Origin: Polyangiaceae bacterium
GTDB lineage: Bacteria; Myxococcota_A; Polyangia; Polyangiales; Polyangiaceae
Assembly (NCBI GenBank): GCA_015075635.1
Contig: JABTUA010000001.1
Location: 3,286,001 to 3,350,000 of the forward strand
DNA length: 64,000 bases
Reading direction: 5' to 3'
Numbering within the stretch: the first letter of the stretch is position 1; the number at the start of each line of letters is the position of its first letter. Below the pieces are notes generated by a model. It had not been told where the DNA came from. It saw only the letters and a list, made by a program, of their open reading frames with translations, and ran no database searches. Both the position numbers and the translations under genes were made by a program. Below are positions 25,430 through 35,720 of this stretch, in pieces.

Positions 25430-26285
25430 CCGAGTCCGGCTCGTCCTCGTCCTCGTCCTCTGCCTCGTCTTCTTCCTCGAGCGGCGTGCTCGGCCGGCGG
25501 CGCAGGAAGACCACGGCGCCCGCGGCGAAGAGCAGGAAGCAGCCCCACTGCGCCGGGGTCAGACCGAGGTAGCGCGCGTCGGCGTTCGCGCCCTGCCGGA
25601 TGCGCAAGAAGTCGAGTCCGAAACGGATGGGCGCGTACGCCATGCACATACTGCCCAGGTAGACGCCCCACGCTCGGGGCTTCCTCTGCAGGACGAGGAA
25701 CGTGATCGCGAGCGGGATGGTGAGCACCATCTCGATCAGCCCGAGATCGAAGCGAGCGCCGTCGGGATAGCGCACGGCGAGCCACATCTGGCTCTCCATG
25801 CCGGGGTGATCGTGGGCTACCGTGCAGCCGAGGCGCCCGAACCACCACCCCACCGGGAAGCTGCTCGCGACGACGTCCGCGTAGCGGAGCGCGCGCTCCT
25901 GGTGGATCCGCCGCCAGATCAGCAAGCCGATGGTCGCGCCGGCGAAGCCGCCGAAGCTGCTCAGGCCTTCCCAGACTCGGATCAGCGAGAACGGGTCCGC
26001 CACGACTCGCTCGGGAAAGTAGAACAGCGTGTCGAACACGTGGCCGCCCAGGAAGCCGACGCCGCCCACCCACATGATGAAGCTCATCAGCTTGCGCTCG
26101 TCGAGCCCGCGCCGCCGGCCGTGACGCAGCGAGATCCACGCGCCGATGTAGACGCCGATGGCGACGAGCGTCCCGAACGGCTTGAACGAGAACGGCGCCG
26201 GCGGGAAGTTCCCGCCGAAGAAGCCCTTCGGGATCAGCTCCCAGTCCGGAAGCTGGATGAACGGGATCAGCGGCTCTAGGCTCAT
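25413..26285 (-). CDS. lgt: Prolipoprotein diacylglyceryl transferase (divergent Lgt)
   Basis: A 290-residue integral membrane protein of the Lgt family, which moves diacylglycerol from phosphatidylglycerol to the lipobox Cys. The general pattern (GRLG, YAPIRFGLDFLR) is kept. Two parts differ from E. coli Lgt: the HGGL loop reads FGGF, so the His is lost, and the GRxGNFxN signature reads GRLGCTVAH. The C-terminus is a strongly acidic tail (EEEDEAEDEDEDEP). Its ATG overlaps the stop of an upstream lipoprotein gene, so it is coupled to likely substrates. It could be a divergent main Lgt or a paralogue. Confidence 0.8.
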   Translation of the reverse strand: MSLEPLIPFIQLPDWELIPKGFFGGNFPPAPFSFKPFGTLVAIGVYIGAWISLRHGRRRGLDERKLMSFIMWVGGVGFLGGHVFDTLFYFPERVVADPFSLIRVWEGLSSFGGFAGATIGLLIWRRIHQERALRYADVVASSFPVGWWFGRLGCTVAHDHPGMESQMWLAVRYPDGARFDLGLIEMVLTIPLAITFLVLQRKPRAWGVYLGSMCMAYAPIRFGLDFLRIRQGANADARYLGLTPAQWGCFLLFAAGAVVFLRRRPSTPLEEEDEAEDEDEDEPDSVRPES

Positions 26286-27247
26286 GGTTCACTCTGGCGC
26301 GCGGGCTCGACCACGAGCTCGTCGTCGGACTCCGGGGTCGGCGCAGCCAGCATGCGCACGCGCACGCCCCGGCACTCGCGCGCGAGGATCACCGGGCTCA
26401 CCGCCTCGCGCTGGCAAGACGATGCGGCGAAGTCGGCGGCGAGCGCGGACTCCACGACCTGCACGGCGCGGGAGATGGCCTCGGTGCGGGCCTGCGCGTC
26501 ACCGGCGCGCACTGGTCGCCGGTCGGTGGCCTCGTAGAGCCGACTCCACAGCTCGGGACCCGAGAGGCGCGCGCGGACGACGTTGCCGCGGTACAAGCTG
26601 AGCTCGACGTCGAACAGGACCTTGCGCGGGCTCAGCCGCTTTCCATCCGGGATCGCGTAGGGGAGCGACACGGACTTCAGGCAGCGCTCGTCGGCGCAGC
26701 GCGCCGGGGGCTCGAGCACCCGGTAGTGGTGGATGGTCTCGTGCGGCAGCTCGCTGGTGGGCTTGCCGAAGCTGGGGATGGACCCGAGCCGGGTGGCCCA
26801 GTCGCTGACCTCGCGCACCACCTGCCGCCGCATGTCCTCGGCGTCGCCGAGCTTGGCCTCGACGCCCAGTGCCTCCTCGAGCAGCTCCGCGTCGCGCTGC
26901 CTCGCCATGCGATCCGCCTGCGCGAGCTCGGCGATGCGCTCCGCCGCCTGCTTGGCGTGCGGTCCCCGCGGCAAGGTCGCGAGGTAGGCTTCGAGGCCGG
27001 CGACGGACCTGGCGGAGCGCGCGTAGTACAGCGGCTCGGCGCGCTCGAACCAGCTCTTCACCTCCTGGCTCCAGCGCCCGTCCGGCACCTTCTCGAGGTA
27101 CTCGTGGCTCGAGCTCAGCCGCGCCTCGCTGCTCTTCGCGGTGCGAGTCCGGCGGTAGAGCTCGTAGTCGACGGGATCCGCCGTCAGGCCCTGGGTCGCG
27201 GCGCCGCAACCAAAGCAGCAGAGCGCCAGCAAGAACCCCGCCTTCAT
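26282..27247 (-). CDS. Lipoprotein of unknown function, helical
   Basis: A 321-residue predicted lipoprotein. ATG 27247 gives a short signal peptide with the lipobox Cys in CFGCG near residue 14. The following ~150 residues are charged and probably helical, with regularly spaced Ala and Arg (EAYLATLPRGPHAKQAAERI), like a tetratricopeptide-type stack. The C-terminal part has Cys pairs (CADERC and a later C-x-E-C) that may form disulfides. ATGA overlaps join it to the Cys-rich lipoprotein upstream and lgt downstream. No named family is recognised. Confidence 0.75.
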   Translation of the reverse strand: MKAGFLLALCCFGCGAATQGLTADPVDYELYRRTRTAKSSEARLSSSHEYLEKVPDGRWSQEVKSWFERAEPLYYARSARSVAGLEAYLATLPRGPHAKQAAERIAELAQADRMARQRDAELLEEALGVEAKLGDAEDMRRQVVREVSDWATRLGSIPSFGKPTSELPHETIHHYRVLEPPARCADERCLKSVSLPYAIPDGKRLSPRKVLFDVELSLYRGNVVRARLSGPELWSRLYEATDRRPVRAGDAQARTEAISRAVQVVESALAADFAASSCQREAVSPVILARECRGVRVRMLAAPTPESDDELVVEPARQSEP

Positions 27248-27642
27248 CGGCTCTTCTCCGGGCAGAAGTTGCACTCGCTGGGCGTGCTCGGCGCAAAGTC
27301 GTCCACGTAGCTCGCGTAGTCGTCGCAGCTCGCGTGGCGCAAGGCGCGCAAGCAGACCTCACCGTCGTGGACGAGCGGGTAGCAGTCCTTGGGGAAGGCC
27401 GTGGCGATCGGGTATTCGTCGGTGCACGCCTTGGAGCACGCGCTCTCGTCGAACCCGCACTCGTCGCAGCGCGAGCAGTCGATGAGCTTCTTGTTGGCGA
27501 AGAAGGTCGGGGCGTCGAGCAGGTCCGGGCTCTGTCCGCAGCCGCCGATGTCCCCGGGTGTCGGCGCCATGCAGAACAGGAGCACGATCAGCGCCAAACC
27601 GAGCTTCTGCGCCGTCGCCGCGCGGGCACGGGGCGCGCTCAC
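27244..27642 (-). CDS. Cys-rich small lipoprotein
   Basis: A 132-residue protein starting at GTG 27642, which overlaps the previous stop. A hydrophobic signal segment (about residues 14-27) is followed by a lipobox-like GGC. The mature part has more than ten Cys, including CSRCDEC, CSKAC and CNFC; these could bind metal or form disulfides. Its stop overlaps the ATG of the next lipoprotein. No family is recognised. Its place between two secreted proteins and lgt suggests an envelope complex. Confidence 0.7.
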   Translation of the reverse strand: MSAPRARAATAQKLGLALIVLLFCMAPTPGDIGGCGQSPDLLDAPTFFANKKLIDCSRCDECGFDESACSKACTDEYPIATAFPKDCYPLVHDGEVCLRALRHASCDDYASYVDDFAPSTPSECNFCPEKSR

Positions 27643-28220
27643 GGCAGCACCTCGAAGTCGATCAGCACGCCGAGCTGAAACGAGAGCATGGGGATCGCCG
27701 TCAGCGCCTCGTCCTGCGTCGCGGCGCCGTAGAACAGGTTCCCGACCAGCTCCGCCGTCAGGCCGAGCCCCGCGGTCAAGAAGTACGCGCCGCCGGCGGC
27801 GAGCTCATAGCCCAGGTTGGGGTCGGGCTCGAGCACCACGGGGAGCCCCGCCCGCGCGAACGTGACGAAGCGCGGCGGCAAGCGGTGGAGCAGGAGGTAC
27901 GACGGCGTCAGCACTTGCTGCGGAACGCCCTGCATCGCGACGGAGAAGTGCACGCTGCCGCCGTGCTGGAAGCCGTCGGGATCGCCGGACGCGGCGCCGA
28001 GCGATACGTCGAGGTAGGTGGCACTGAGTGACAGCGACTCGGCGTCCTCGCCGAGCGGGGTCGCGAGCCGGTACGGGTTGTTGAAGCGGATGCCGCGACC
28101 GACCGCGACGGCCCCGAGCAGGTGCAGGTAGCCGCCTTCCACGGGGCGGAGCACCGCCGGCAGCTCTTCCTCCGGCGCCTCCTCTGCCCGAGCCGGGGCG
28201 CTCAGCGCGAGCGCCGTCAC
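27639..28220 (-). CDS. Secreted or outer-membrane protein of unknown function
   Basis: A 193-residue protein counted from GTG 28220, the first usable start after the pepP stop (28237). No clear Shine-Dalgarno is seen, so re-initiation after pepP is likely. A short signal peptide ends in ARA before EEAPEEE. The rest alternates hydrophobic and polar residues with Gly turns (GGYLHLLGAVAVG, YELAAGGAYFLTAG), which fits an outer-membrane beta-barrel of about eight strands. It is coupled by GTGA to the Cys-rich lipoprotein. Confidence 0.65.
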   Translation of the reverse strand: MTALALSAPARAEEAPEEELPAVLRPVEGGYLHLLGAVAVGRGIRFNNPYRLATPLGEDAESLSLSATYLDVSLGAASGDPDGFQHGGSVHFSVAMQGVPQQVLTPSYLLLHRLPPRFVTFARAGLPVVLEPDPNLGYELAAGGAYFLTAGLGLTAELVGNLFYGAATQDEALTAIPMLSFQLGVLIDFEVLP

Positions 28221-28236
28221 GACGAGCGCGAGCCGT

Positions 28237-29532
<1,296 letters not shown>

Positions 29533-29832
29533 CGGTGGGGTATCCTAGTGCGCAAACCGTCGGCGACAATCCTGGAGCGTTCGCGGCGTGCCCGCCACGC
29601 TCTCAGCCTCGCGTTTCGCGCTTTCGTGCCCCATGTTTACCGCCGCGCCCTGCCTCCGTCGAGGTTGCTGTCGACGTGCACTCCTGGAGCGTCAGGCGAG
29701 AATTTCCACCTGACGGGGGAGTGCGCCGGCCTACCCCTCCGGGTATCGCGAAGCGCGTTCGCCGGTGTTCTCGTGGGTCCCGGTCTCAGTGGCGGATCGC
29801 GGTCTGCTCGTGCCAAGACAGCGAAAGTCGAG
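29533..29832. other. Gene-free region between pepP and the 29833 lipoprotein gene
   Basis: About 80 bp upstream of pepP (29533-29613), which must hold the pepP promoter, is followed by copy B of the dispersed repeat. I see no coding sequence and no clear promoter hexamers here. Confidence 0.5.
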
Positions 29833-29834
29833 TC
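29614..29834 (+). repeat. Dispersed ~200-bp repeat, copy B
   Basis: Homologous to the reverse complement of 9721-9918. Matching blocks run from GTTTCGC at the left, through TTTCCACCTGACG, GGAGTGCGCCGGCCT, TTCTCGT and CTCAGTGGC, to CAAGACAGCGAAAGTCGAGTC at the right. The palindrome at 29792-29807 reads GCGGATCGCGGTCTGC. Compared with copy A, the two changed positions turn A-U into G-U pairs, so the RNA hairpin is kept. The terminal TCA supplies the stop codon of the minus-strand gene at 29833. Confidence 0.7.
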
Positions 29835-30462
29835 AGCGCAAGCGCCAGATCTCGATCGAGTAGCGCCCCTGGCCGCGCTGGGCGCGAACCTCCGCGCGGT
29901 ATTCGCCGCCCTCGAACACGCAGAACGGCCCGTCCGGCTTGACGATGGGCCAGCGGTCGTCGCTGGTGTCGAAGGCGATCTTGTTGCCGCCCGGCCCGAA
30001 CACCTCGATGTCCAGGTCCTCGATGGAGGGCTCGGCCACGGCGAAGATCCGATAGCAGTCGCCGGGCTCGGCCTTGAACCGATGCTCGCGCGGCTTGCCC
30101 GGCTCGCCGAGCGTCGCCTCGCGGGACTCGGCCGCCTTGCGCATGCCGTTCGACGGCCCACACATCAGGCCGAGCCGCGTCACGTCCAGATCCGGCTGAG
30201 TGCGTGGCTGAAACTGCGCGTAACACCTCAGCCAATTCCCGCCGCTCGGCGCGGCCGAGCCCGCCGGCAGAGGCTCGGGCTCGCTCTGGGGCGGCGAGCT
30301 CGGGCGCGGCGGCGCGGCGGTCGTCGCGGCGGGCGGTGCGCTCGCGGACGGGTTGGGCGGCGCGCTGCTCGCCGGCGACGGCGCGGCGCCGGGCTCGCGG
30401 CAACCAGCCGCGAGCACCCCCAGCACCAAGACCACGCTCAGCCCACGCACTGCCCACCGCAC
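29833..30462 (-). CDS. Lipoprotein with Pro/Ala/Ser-rich linker
   Basis: About 209 residues from GTG 30462; TTG 30489 is an alternative start that would add nine residues. The signal peptide ends in LAAGC. A Pro/Ala/Ser-rich linker of about 50 residues leads to a compact C-terminal domain with Cys residues (RCYAQF, LMCGPS, GDCYRIF, FCVFEGG) and beta-strand patterns (DLDIEVFGPGGNKIAFDTS). That domain looks like the secreted beta-sandwich modules common in myxobacteria. Function unknown. It is divergent from the operon beginning at 30529. Confidence 0.7.
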   Translation of the reverse strand: MRWAVRGLSVVLVLGVLAAGCREPGAAPSPASSAPPNPSASAPPAATTAAPPRPSSPPQSEPEPLPAGSAAPSGGNWLRCYAQFQPRTQPDLDVTRLGLMCGPSNGMRKAAESREATLGEPGKPREHRFKAEPGDCYRIFAVAEPSIEDLDIEVFGPGGNKIAFDTSDDRWPIVKPDGPFCVFEGGEYRAEVRAQRGQGRYSIEIWRLR

Positions 30463-30528
30463 ATAGCCCGATCGGGCCCAGCGTCCCAAACGATTGACTG
30501 ACGCAGTGCGCCAGGCTAACCCCCCGCC

Positions 30529-31014
30529 GTGGCCCACAGCGAGATCCCTCCGCCGGGTGCGGACGACCCTCCCGAAGAGAAGGAGCACGAGCGCCGCCGG
30601 CTCGAGCGGCTCCTGCCCGAGATCATCAAGCGCATCGTCGAGGCGGGCTACGAGAAGATCACCGAGGGGCCGGAGAACGTCCGCGAGTTCGTGCGCGAGA
30701 TGAAGCTGCCGAAGGAGGTGCTGGCGCTGCTCCTGGCTCAGATCGACGAGACCAAGAACGGGCTCTACCGGGTGGTCGCCAAGGAGATCCGCGACTTCCT
30801 CGAGCACACGAACTTCTCCGAGGAGATGGCGAAGGTGCTCACCATGCTCTCGTTCGAGATCAAGACCGAGGTGCGGTTCATCCCGAACGACGAGCGGCTG
30901 GGCGCACCGCCCAAGCCGGAGGTGCGCTCGAAGGTCCGGGTCAAGCGCGACGGACGCACCGAGCCGCCGCCTGCAGAGACGACCGCCGGGGGAGATCAGG
31001 AGGATTCGGAGTGA
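30529..31014 (+). CDS. Conserved hypothetical protein, helical
   Basis: A 161-residue protein starting at GTG 30529. The centre (about residues 22-115) is amphipathic helix throughout (LPEIIKRIVEAGYEKI, VLALLLAQIDETKNGLYRVVAKEI) and the C-terminus is Pro/Arg-rich and disordered. The pattern recalls phasin-like or gas-vesicle-accessory helical proteins, but no family can be named. Its stop overlaps the GTG of the zinc-ribbon protein gene. Confidence 0.7.
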   Translation: MAHSEIPPPGADDPPEEKEHERRRLERLLPEIIKRIVEAGYEKITEGPENVREFVREMKLPKEVLALLLAQIDETKNGLYRVVAKEIRDFLEHTNFSEEMAKVLTMLSFEIKTEVRFIPNDERLGAPPKPEVRSKVRVKRDGRTEPPPAETTAGGDQEDSE

Positions 31015-31466
31015 AGCCCCTCAGCGCAGGCAGCGAAATCGACGCCTGGTGTACCAAGTGCCGCATGGACCTCGGTCACCGCATCATCGCGATGCACCAA
31101 GGCAAGCCCAAGCGGGTCATCTGCCAGACCTGCAACTCGCAGCACAATTACCGCGCCCCCGCGTCCGAGAAGGCGAGCGTGGTCAAGCGCACGACCGGCG
31201 CGCCGCGCCCCGCGTCGGCCGCGCAGCGCGTGACCGAGAAGGCCAAGGCCGAGGCGAGCCGCGTTAACGACTGGGAGAAGCGCATCGCCGGGCAGGCGTT
31301 GGACGCTTTCACGCGTTACAGCATCGACAAGAGCTATTCTGCGGGAGAGCTGGTGACTCACAAGAAGTTCGGCGAGGGCTTCGTCGCCGAGGTGCTCGAC
31401 AGCGGCAAGGTCAGCATCATGTTCCGCGACGGCGCGCGCGTGTTGGCGCACGGACAGACCGCGTGA
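31011..31466 (+). CDS. Zinc-ribbon protein with a C-terminal FGEG-type beta module
   Basis: A 151-residue protein. The N-terminal ribbon has two CxxC pairs (CTKC and CQTC) about 25 residues apart. A basic linker (residues 50-105) follows. The C-terminal 45 residues (GELVTHKKFGEGFVAEV, then a GKV strand and DGARVLAHG) resemble the small beta module found in UvrD/CarD-like proteins, so nucleic-acid binding is plausible. It is coupled on both sides by GTGA overlaps. Confidence 0.75.
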   Translation: MKPLSAGSEIDAWCTKCRMDLGHRIIAMHQGKPKRVICQTCNSQHNYRAPASEKASVVKRTTGAPRPASAAQRVTEKAKAEASRVNDWEKRIAGQALDAFTRYSIDKSYSAGELVTHKKFGEGFVAEVLDSGKVSIMFRDGARVLAHGQTA

Positions 31467-34144
31467 GGCGCCGAGGGCTCGCGCCGCTCGTCGGAGCGGC
31501 GTTGCTCTCGGCTTCCGCCATCGCTCGCGCCGAAGTCGCCATCACTCCCGCCGCCGACGGCCAGCTCGGCGCGTGGCTCGTGGCGGGCCCCTTGAAGAGC
31601 GAGCGCGCCCGCGAGCTCGCCGAGAGCGGCGCGACGCCGAGCGCGGGCGCGCAGGCGCCCGGCTTTCGCCCGCTCTTCACCCGACAGGGCGCCCTCGACC
31701 TCGATCGCGCGCTCGGCACCGGGCAAAAGGCCGGCGCCGCCGCCTTGCTGGGCGGCAGCTTGGTGCTCGAGGAGCACCTGCACGGCTACCTGCTCGCTTC
31801 CATCGACGGCGCCGCGCGCCTGTTCGTCGACGGCAAGCCGGTCTGGGAGAAGAGCGCTCGGTCGTTGCGCGGCGGCGGCTGGGACGCCATCCCGCTCGAC
31901 CTGAGCAAGGGCAGCCATGCGCTGCTGTTCTTGCTCGAGCACCCGGGCGCGTGGTGGGCGCTGGAGCTGCGCCTGCTCGACGCGCGGGACCTGCTCTCGC
32001 CGCGGGGCGCGCGGCTGGTCTTGCCCAAGACCACCGACGCCGACCAAGAGCGCCTGGCAGCGGGTCTCTTGGGTGTGCGACTGGATCCAGGCACCGGCCC
32101 GAGAGGGTTTCGCCCGCGGCTGTCACTCGAGCTCGAGCGCGGCTCGGCCCTCGCCCCGCCGCAGGCGCTTCGGGTCGAGGTCCGCGCTGGCAGCGAGAGC
32201 CACGAGCTGTCGCTGGGCGAGCTGCCCCTCGGCCCGCGCGGCGTGCCCCGCTTCGAGGCAAGCTTGCCGGCCCTCGGCCCGACCTCGACCGGCCCGCTCG
32301 CAGTCGAGGTCCGCCTCGGCTCACTGACTCGGAAGCTGACGGTGCCCCTCGACGCCGAGGCGCCCGCCCTGCTGCTCCGCGCCAGTGCGGCGCGCGACAA
32401 GCTCGGCCCCAGCCTGGATCCGACCAGCCTGACCGCCACGCTCGACGCGGCCGTCGTGGCCGTCGAGCACGGCGCTGCCGGCGCACGCGCGCGCCTCCAG
32501 GCGCTGCTCGCCGACCTCGAGGCGGGGCGCGATCCGCTGGCGCAGCCGGGTTTGGTCGCGTTCGCGCGACGCTCGGTGGTGGACGCCGAGCCGGACCCGG
32601 CTCTCTTGCACGTCCCGGCGGGCTTCGCCCCGGGTGGCCAGAAGCGCTACCCGCTGGTCGTGCTGCTGCACGGGTTGAACGGCACGCCGGAGCGCATCAT
32701 GGAGGCCTTCCTGGACACGAAGAGCCGCGCGCCCAGCGTGGGTGGCTTCGTGCTCGCGCCTCATGCCCACGGCAACGCGTTCTACCGGGGGCCCGGCGAG
32801 CGCGAGGTGATGGCTGCCGTGGACTGGGCCCTCGCCACCTACCCCATCGATCCGTTGCGGGTGTCGGTGAGCGGCGTGTCGATGGGCGGCACCGGCGCCG
32901 CGCACCTCGGGCTCTACTACGCCGAGCGTTTCTCCGCGGCCGCGCCGCTCTGCGGCTACCACAGCTACTTCGTGCGCCGCGACACCAAGAACCGGCCCAT
33001 CCGCCCCTGGGAGACCGAGCGCATGCACCATTGGTCACCGGCCAGCCTGGCGGAGCGCGGGCGCAACCTGCCCCTCTGGGTGGCCCACGGCACGAAGGAC
33101 TTTCCTCTGGAGAACTCCCGCGTGCTGGTCGACCGCTACAAGCAGCTCGGATACTCGATCACCGACGAGTGGCCGGACACCGGGCACGACGTCTGGACCA
33201 AAGCCTACGCCGGCGCGCGGCTCTACCCCTGGCTCAGCAAGGCTGTCCTCGATCCGGCGGCGGCGCGCGTGACGGTCAAGAGCGACTCGCTCCGCTTCGG
33301 CAGGCTCCACTGGGCGGCGATCCGCGAGCTCGAAGTGCCCGGCAAGGCCGGCACGCTGGACGTGGACGCGAGCTCGACCCCCGTGCGCGTGAAGACCGAC
33401 GCCGTCAGCGGCTTCGAGCTCGCGCGCGGCCCACGTCTGCCCAAGACTGGACCGGTCGAGCTGGAGATCGACGGCCAGAGCCTGGGCTTCGCGGCGGAAG
33501 AGGCGGTGTCGGCCCAGAAGCGCGACGGCCGCTGGACCAAAGGAGCGCCTTCGGCCCGGGGCAAGCGCCCGGGGCTCGAAGGACCGATCCGCGACGCCTA
33601 CCTAGAGCCGCTGGTGTTCAGCTACGGGACCGGCGATCCGCGCACGACCCGCGCGAACCGCGAGGTCGCGCTCGGCCTCTCGCGCCGGTTTGGTCCCGAG
33701 GTGGGCTACCGCGTCCTCTCCGACGCCGAGCTCGACGCGGCGACGCTCGCCGGTCACTCCGTGCTCGCCGTCGGCTCCCCGCGCGACCATCTGCTCCTCG
33801 GTCGCGTCGCCAAGGATCTCCTGATCCAGAGCGAGCGCGGCGCCCTCGTCGCCGGCGCGCGGCGCTTCGAGCGCGCCGGCACCGGCGCGATCTTCATCCA
33901 GCCGAACCCCGCCGCGAAGGAGCGCTACCTGGTGGTGGTCACGGCGGTGGACGCCGCCGGGATCTGGCGCGCGCTGTCGCTGCCCCAGCTCTTGCCGGAC
34001 TTCTTGATCTACGACGAAGGCCTCGGCCCGGCGGCCGCGGAGGTCGTGCTGGGCCGCGACGCGCGGGTGCTCGCCGGCGGGTTCTTCGATCTGGACTGGA
34101 AGCTCCCGCGTCAGATCGGCGATCCGGTGGGGGCCCCGAGGTAA
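31463..34144 (+). CDS. Secreted alpha/beta hydrolase (esterase/peptidase), multidomain
   Basis: An 893-residue protein with a signal peptide (cleavage near residue 23, ARA before EV). The N-terminal ~370 residues are beta-rich with a PA14-like or sugar-binding look (YLLASIDGAARLFVDGKPVW). Residues 380-600 form an alpha/beta hydrolase: oxyanion region LLHGLNG, nucleophile S473 in GVSMGG, an acid near HGTKDFPLENS and H575 in TGHD. A C-terminal ~290-residue region follows with no named family. The architecture fits secreted feruloyl/PHB-type esterases or prolyl-oligopeptidase relatives; the substrate is unknown. Confidence 0.8.
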   Translation: MRRRGLAPLVGAALLSASAIARAEVAITPAADGQLGAWLVAGPLKSERARELAESGATPSAGAQAPGFRPLFTRQGALDLDRALGTGQKAGAAALLGGSLVLEEHLHGYLLASIDGAARLFVDGKPVWEKSARSLRGGGWDAIPLDLSKGSHALLFLLEHPGAWWALELRLLDARDLLSPRGARLVLPKTTDADQERLAAGLLGVRLDPGTGPRGFRPRLSLELERGSALAPPQALRVEVRAGSESHELSLGELPLGPRGVPRFEASLPALGPTSTGPLAVEVRLGSLTRKLTVPLDAEAPALLLRASAARDKLGPSLDPTSLTATLDAAVVAVEHGAAGARARLQALLADLEAGRDPLAQPGLVAFARRSVVDAEPDPALLHVPAGFAPGGQKRYPLVVLLHGLNGTPERIMEAFLDTKSRAPSVGGFVLAPHAHGNAFYRGPGEREVMAAVDWALATYPIDPLRVSVSGVSMGGTGAAHLGLYYAERFSAAAPLCGYHSYFVRRDTKNRPIRPWETERMHHWSPASLAERGRNLPLWVAHGTKDFPLENSRVLVDRYKQLGYSITDEWPDTGHDVWTKAYAGARLYPWLSKAVLDPAAARVTVKSDSLRFGRLHWAAIRELEVPGKAGTLDVDASSTPVRVKTDAVSGFELARGPRLPKTGPVELEIDGQSLGFAAEEAVSAQKRDGRWTKGAPSARGKRPGLEGPIRDAYLEPLVFSYGTGDPRTTRANREVALGLSRRFGPEVGYRVLSDAELDAATLAGHSVLAVGSPRDHLLLGRVAKDLLIQSERGALVAGARRFERAGTGAIFIQPNPAAKERYLVVVTAVDAAGIWRALSLPQLLPDFLIYDEGLGPAAAEVVLGRDARVLAGGFFDLDWKLPRQIGDPVGAPR

Positions 34145-34153
34145 CATCGCGGG

Positions 34154-34777
34154 GTGACGCCCAGCCATCGCCTGCCCCTCGCCCTGCTCGGGCTCGCGAC
34201 CGTCCTGTGTCTGGCCACGGTCTGGGCGCCACCCGCCGGTCGCGTGAGCTGGCTGCTCGAGGTCGGCCCCGGGCTCGCCGGCATCGGCGTGCTCGGGGCG
34301 GTGTACCGCCGCTTCCGCATGTCGAACCTGGTCTACGTGTGCGTGTTCCTGCACCTCGTGATCTTGGTCTATGGCGGCTACTACACCTACGCGCTCACGC
34401 CGCTCGGCAACTGGGTGCGCGACCACTTCCACCTCGCGCGCAACCACTACGACCGCGTCGGCCACGTGGCGCTCGGGTTCTTCCCCGCGCTCTACACGCG
34501 CGAGGTCCTGCTGCGCACCTCGCCGCTCCGCCGCGGCAAGTGGCTGGCGTTCATCGTCTGCAACATCTGCCTGTCGCTCGGCGCGTTCTGGGAGCTCTTG
34601 GAGTGGTGGACGACGCTGGTGGTCGCCTCCGACGTCGGCGCGGCGTTCCTGGGAAGCCAGGGCGACGTCTGGGACGCGCAGTGGGACATGTTCCTGGCCC
34701 TGCTCGGGGCGATGCTCGCGCTCGCGCTCCTCAGCGGCGCCCACGACCGCTCGATGAAGCGCGTGTCGGACGCTTGA
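34154..34777 (+). CDS. yjdF: DUF2238 inner-membrane protein YjdF
   Basis: A 207-residue protein with about six transmembrane helices. HYDRVGH and QGDVWDAQWDMF are the conserved His/Asp-rich motifs of the DUF2238/YjdF family and suggest a polar or metal site at the membrane. Molecular function is unknown. It starts 9 nt after the hydrolase gene in the same operon. Its 3' end overlaps the convergent rluB by 47 nt. Confidence 0.85.
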   Translation: MTPSHRLPLALLGLATVLCLATVWAPPAGRVSWLLEVGPGLAGIGVLGAVYRRFRMSNLVYVCVFLHLVILVYGGYYTYALTPLGNWVRDHFHLARNHYDRVGHVALGFFPALYTREVLLRTSPLRRGKWLAFIVCNICLSLGAFWELLEWWTTLVVASDVGAAFLGSQGDVWDAQWDMFLALLGAMLALALLSGAHDRSMKRVSDA

Positions 34778-35720
34778 GCGAGCTCGGCGAAGGCCCGCGC
34801 GCTCCCTGGCCGGGTCGCGGAGCTGCGCTCTCTTGGCGGGGGCGCTCGCGAAGCGGCGCCGATCTGCCGGCCGCGCGCTCGTCCCGCTCCGGGCCCTTGC
34901 CCCGCGCCTCGTCCCGCCGCCGCTGACCCGTCGGCGCGCGGGAGGCGAGCTTGCCGTGCACGCCGGGTACCATCTCGACCCCGCGCACCCGCTTCGGTAC
35001 GCCAAACTGGTGCTTGAGCTCGGTCAGCTCGTCCACCGTCAGGTGGCGCCACTCGCCGGGCCGGAGCCCCTCGACGTCGATGCCGGCGAAGCCCGAGCGC
35101 ACCAGCCGCAACACCGGAAACCCCGCGCTGTCGCCCAAGCGCCGCACCTGGCGGTTCCGCCCCTCGCGCAGCGTCACCTCGATCCAGCTCTTGTCACCCT
35201 CGTGGCGCAAGAGGCGCACCGTCGCCGGGCGGGTGGCCCGCCCGTCGATCTCGATGCTCTCGGCGAAGCGCTGGAGCGCGGCCTCGTCGAGCACGCCGCG
35301 TACCTTGGCGACGTAGGTCTTCGGCGCTCCCTTGCTGGGGTGCCCGAGCACGGCTGCAAAGTCGCCGTCGTTGGTCATCAAGAGGACGCCGCTGGTGTGG
35401 AAGTCGAGGCGCCCGACGGAGACCACCCTGGCCCCCACCCCGCGCACCAGACTGGCCACGGTCGGTCGGCCCTCGGGGTCGCTCATCGTGCACATGACCG
35501 CGCGCGGCTTGTGCAACACGATGTAGGTGCGCTGCTCGGCGAACAGGCGCTTACCGTCGAGCTCGACCCGATCGCGCTCCGGATCCACCCGAGTCCCGAG
35601 CTCGGTCACGACGCGGCCACCCACGCGCACCCGCCCGGCGAGGATCAGCTCCTCCGCCTTGCGCCGAGAGGCGACGCCGGCACGGCTCAGTACTTTCTGC
35701 AGGCGTTCGAGCGTGCTCAC
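34731..35720 (-). CDS. rluB: 23S rRNA pseudouridine synthase, RsuA/RluB type
   Basis: A 329-residue protein with an N-terminal S4 domain (residues 5-50) and a catalytic domain with Asp106 in GRLDFHTSG. It isomerises uridine to pseudouridine in rRNA. The C-terminal ~80 residues are a Arg/Pro/Ala-rich disordered tail, longer than usual. GTG 35720 overlaps the TAG of the upstream lipoprotein gene by one base, so it is the last gene of a three-gene run with two calcium-repeat lipoproteins. Confidence 0.9.
   Translation of the reverse strand: MSTLERLQKVLSRAGVASRRKAEELILAGRVRVGGRVVTELGTRVDPERDRVELDGKRLFAEQRTYIVLHKPRAVMCTMSDPEGRPTVASLVRGVGARVVSVGRLDFHTSGVLLMTNDGDFAAVLGHPSKGAPKTYVAKVRGVLDEAALQRFAESIEIDGRATRPATVRLLRHEGDKSWIEVTLREGRNRQVRRLGDSAGFPVLRLVRSGFAGIDVEGLRPGEWRHLTVDELTELKHQFGVPKRVRGVEMVPGVHGKLASRAPTGQRRRDEARGKGPERDERAAGRSAPLRERPRQESAAPRPGQGARGPSPSSLKRPTRASSSGRGRR

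Noticed and set aside
26256..26279. 18-nt match (GATGAACGGGATCAGCGG) between the exbD genes and the lgt start
   Set aside because: It encodes similar short peptides (LIPFI) by chance and the flanks are unrelated.
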